Below are positions 62,151 through 64,000 of a stretch of 64,000 bases of DNA, piece after piece. Made by a program: the position numbers and the translations under genes. Every line of letters starts with the position of its first letter. The stretch's first letter is position 1. The stretch is from Escallonia rubra (lineage: Eukaryota > Streptophyta > Magnoliopsida > Escalloniales > Escalloniaceae), in contig JAVXUO010000939.1 in NCBI GenBank assembly GCA_033065855.1, forward strand, positions 62,001 through 126,000. Direction: 5' to 3'. The notes beneath the pieces are model-generated. The model did no database searches. It was given only the letters and a program-made list of their open reading frames with translations, and had not been told where the DNA came from.

Positions 62151-62399
62151 TACTATGCGAAGAAAAGCATGTCAAACGGCCCCTTAATTGCATGAAAATT
62201 TACCCAATCCCCAGTATGAAAGACGTGAAATACATAACTTTGGATCTATAGGAAATGAAATATAGAGAAAGCATTGCTTCGTTAACAAAAATGGCAACAT
62301 TAACTGTTGCGATGAAACTGCAAACACCTTTTCCTTCATGTTCTTTCATTCAAATTTTTATTGAATTGCTTTTTATCATTTATCAAAATAACTAGGAAG

Positions 62400-62640
62400 A
62401 CAGTCACGCGCATAGCATGTGGGCGCCTAACTAGTGTAGCCTAAAAGATCTTGGCTTTCAATTAAGGACAACATTTGGATCCCGCACAACAGGTAATTGA
62501 TTGTACTCAGTTCGAGGGAAACAAAATTTGCTATGTTCAAGTTGCAAGGATAAGCATACTTGACAGATGAGGTAGACATTTTGGTTGAATCTACACTGTG
62601 AGAAGGCGAGAGTCCTCTTAGAGGCTCTGATACCATAAAG
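62400..62640 (-). pseudogene. Copia gag 5' end with primer site
   Basis: GCTCTGATACCA (about 62623-62634) is the complement of the initiator-Met primer site TGGTATCAGAGC. The minus-strand frame that follows reads ...NIANFVSLELSTINYLLCGI and LSLIESQDLLGY, the opening of a Retrofit/Ale-type Copia gag. It breaks off at about 62430. The associated 5' LTR should lie to the right of 62637, but I cannot fix its limits. Confidence 0.6.
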
Positions 62641-64000
62641 AAAAAGATAGAGATACTTGAAATTTGTCTCACTACTTGATAAAGTCTTCACTATCTCTTA
62701 TATATATACACAGATTCTAGAGTTTTAAAGCCACAAGGCAGCTATATAATTTGAAATACAAACTGCAAATCTGATCTTATCCAATTTTCTTGGAGAGATG
62801 GTTAGTTGCCAAATCTTCTGATTTGAATTTAAATCTTCATTAATATAATCATGGCACCACAACTTTAACTAATCAAGTAACTTGTGATAATCTCAAGAGT
62901 GGCAATTCCCTTTGTGCTTTGAGCAGAGTCGCTCCTTTGATATTCTGTCCTTTCTATGCGTGAAGTCAGTAGCATTATGAAGGTGCAAGTTGCAAATTAA
63001 GTTGGAGCCCTTGTTACGCAGCAGTTCCATCTTCTGATAGAGAGTATCTCTCTAGGATTTTGATCGTCTCTTCTTTGGCACTGACAAAAAGCATATCAAA
63101 AGTGTTACCGACATGCTAACAGACAGTGCATCAAGATAAGCTTTTCTTCTAGCATGTAAACGTGTAATAACAAGTTACAACAAAAAGAATAGATTTGCAA
63201 CAAAAGAAACAGATAGAAGCAATCTCATGAAGCAATACTTTATCACTTAGAAAACAGAAGACCATATTGAAGAAGGCAAACATCCCAGTTTAATCAAGAA
63301 AGAGCCACCCAGGCAGGAATGAGACCAGGATTTTGCCATAATGGGGGCAAAACTAATTTCAACTGGACTTTCATGTCCTAACAAAATGGCTTCCCAAAGC
63401 ATAGCATATGTCTTCTCTTATTTATACACTGCCAGACAATATACACTAGCAATAGAGTAATCAATTTATTTTTTACAATAAATACAGATATACTTAATGT
63501 AGGTCTAGGCAAAACCCGTATTTTATCCAGTAATAAAGTTAACTAACAAAGCGCGCTAAAGATTAGGAATTAAATGCAAGGAAGAAGTAAAAACTATTCT
63601 TAATCTGTGATATAGTGTCGACAAGGTCATTGATGTATTTTACCCTTGCCATTTTAGTTCCTGCTACACCAAAACTAGGTGCAAAAGTTCTTTGACCAAG
63701 GGAATAGGATTAAGGGGGTTATCATAACAGATATAATCATGTTTTCTCATAAAATAATGGTTTCTAGTATTATACGTGTATTTCTTTTAGCAAAACATAA
63801 GGGGGTCAATTCCCTCATGAGGACAATATAGCCACTCCCCTGCATACAGGAGAAGCAGAAGCACCAGCTAATGTCGATTAGACACATGTAGATAGGGTCA
63901 CATTTGCACCCAATCTTATGCATAAATAAAGCTTAAGAATTTTTAGTGAGGGCTTTATTATATGCTTCGAATCACACCCAATCTTATGCATAATAAAGCT
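62641..64000. other. Right-edge region, partly possible LTR
   Basis: Follows the Copia primer site and so may begin with that element's LTR. No coding gene is recognised. The last 94 bases contain a direct repeat CACCCAATCTTATGCATAA (63907 and 63975) with TAAAGCT after each copy. The window ends inside it. Confidence 0.4.

Larger units (their letters stand above)
58171..62183. mobile_element. PIF/Harbinger-like composite region
   Basis: The left end GGCTCTGTTTGGTA (58171) and the reversed right end GGGGCCGTTTGACA (to 62183) form weak inverted repeats. TTA flanks both (58168-58170 and 62184-62186), as expected for PIF/Harbinger. A second, better-matching end (reversed: GGGGTGTTTGGTAGTGAC) lies at about 61473-61490 without a matching TTA, so there may be two nested elements. 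Inside are a possible transposase-end fragment (58580-58882), a tandem array, a nested hAT element, and TCGCGA-rich and CCGAAT-rich subterminal arrays. Confidence 0.45.

Overview
This window is nuclear DNA of a flowering plant, very probably a eudicot. The species cannot be named from sequence alone. Its genes have many introns with plant-type GT-AG borders and long introns full of transposon debris. One protein carries a plastid-targeted MEP-pathway signature, and the repeats are of plant types: a Sirevirus-like Copia element, hAT, MULE, PIF/Harbinger, LINE and SINE remnants. All coordinates below were read by eye from splice sites and reading-frame continuity.

Layout. Four host genes occupy the left 39 kb. 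(1) 1313-12681 (+): an ER protein disulfide isomerase of the PDIL1-3/1-4 type, 12 exons, 585 aa, two CGHC active sites and a KDEL tail. (2) 16009-16520 (+): a single-exon arabinogalactan/hydroxyproline-rich membrane protein whose signal peptide and body lie in different frames because of a one-base change in a C run. (3) 20163-26508 (-): plastid HDS/IspG, the 4Fe-4S enzyme of the MEP isoprenoid pathway, 19 coding exons, 740 aa, plus a likely 5'UTR intron. (4) 32961-39374 (-): RuvB-like 1 AAA+ ATPase, 12 exons, 455 aa, with one GC-AG intron. Every exon junction of genes 1, 3 and 4 keeps frame, so all three look functional. They share no pathway and read as ordinary neighbours.

The right 24 kb (40-64 kb) is transposon territory. 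A truncated old Copia element (40.0-42.0 kb) lies beside a structurally complete Sirevirus-like Copia element (42268-51984) with two LTRs of about 1.09 kb, an ATCTT target duplication, an initiator-Met primer site, a polypurine tract and an extra third ORF. Its gag and integrase are broken. At 54149-57235 is a 3.1 kb DNA transposon with palindromic TTTTAGCGACGG subterminal repeats. It carries pieces of two unrelated host genes, a heavy-metal-associated (HMA/HIPP-type) exon and the 3' end of an amino-acid transporter, so it is a Pack-type element. From 58.2 to 62.2 kb there is a nested PIF/Harbinger-like region with an 8-bp-TSD hAT element inside a tandem array, followed by a Copia gag fragment.

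Introns and intergenic DNA in the left half also hold long-TIR (MULE-like) elements with clear target duplications, two antisense LINE ORF2 tails, SINE-like tRNA-derived pieces, tandem duplications and microsatellites. I see no rRNA gene, no convincing functional tRNA gene and no CRISPR array. The most unusual item is the gene-capturing transposon at 54-57 kb.
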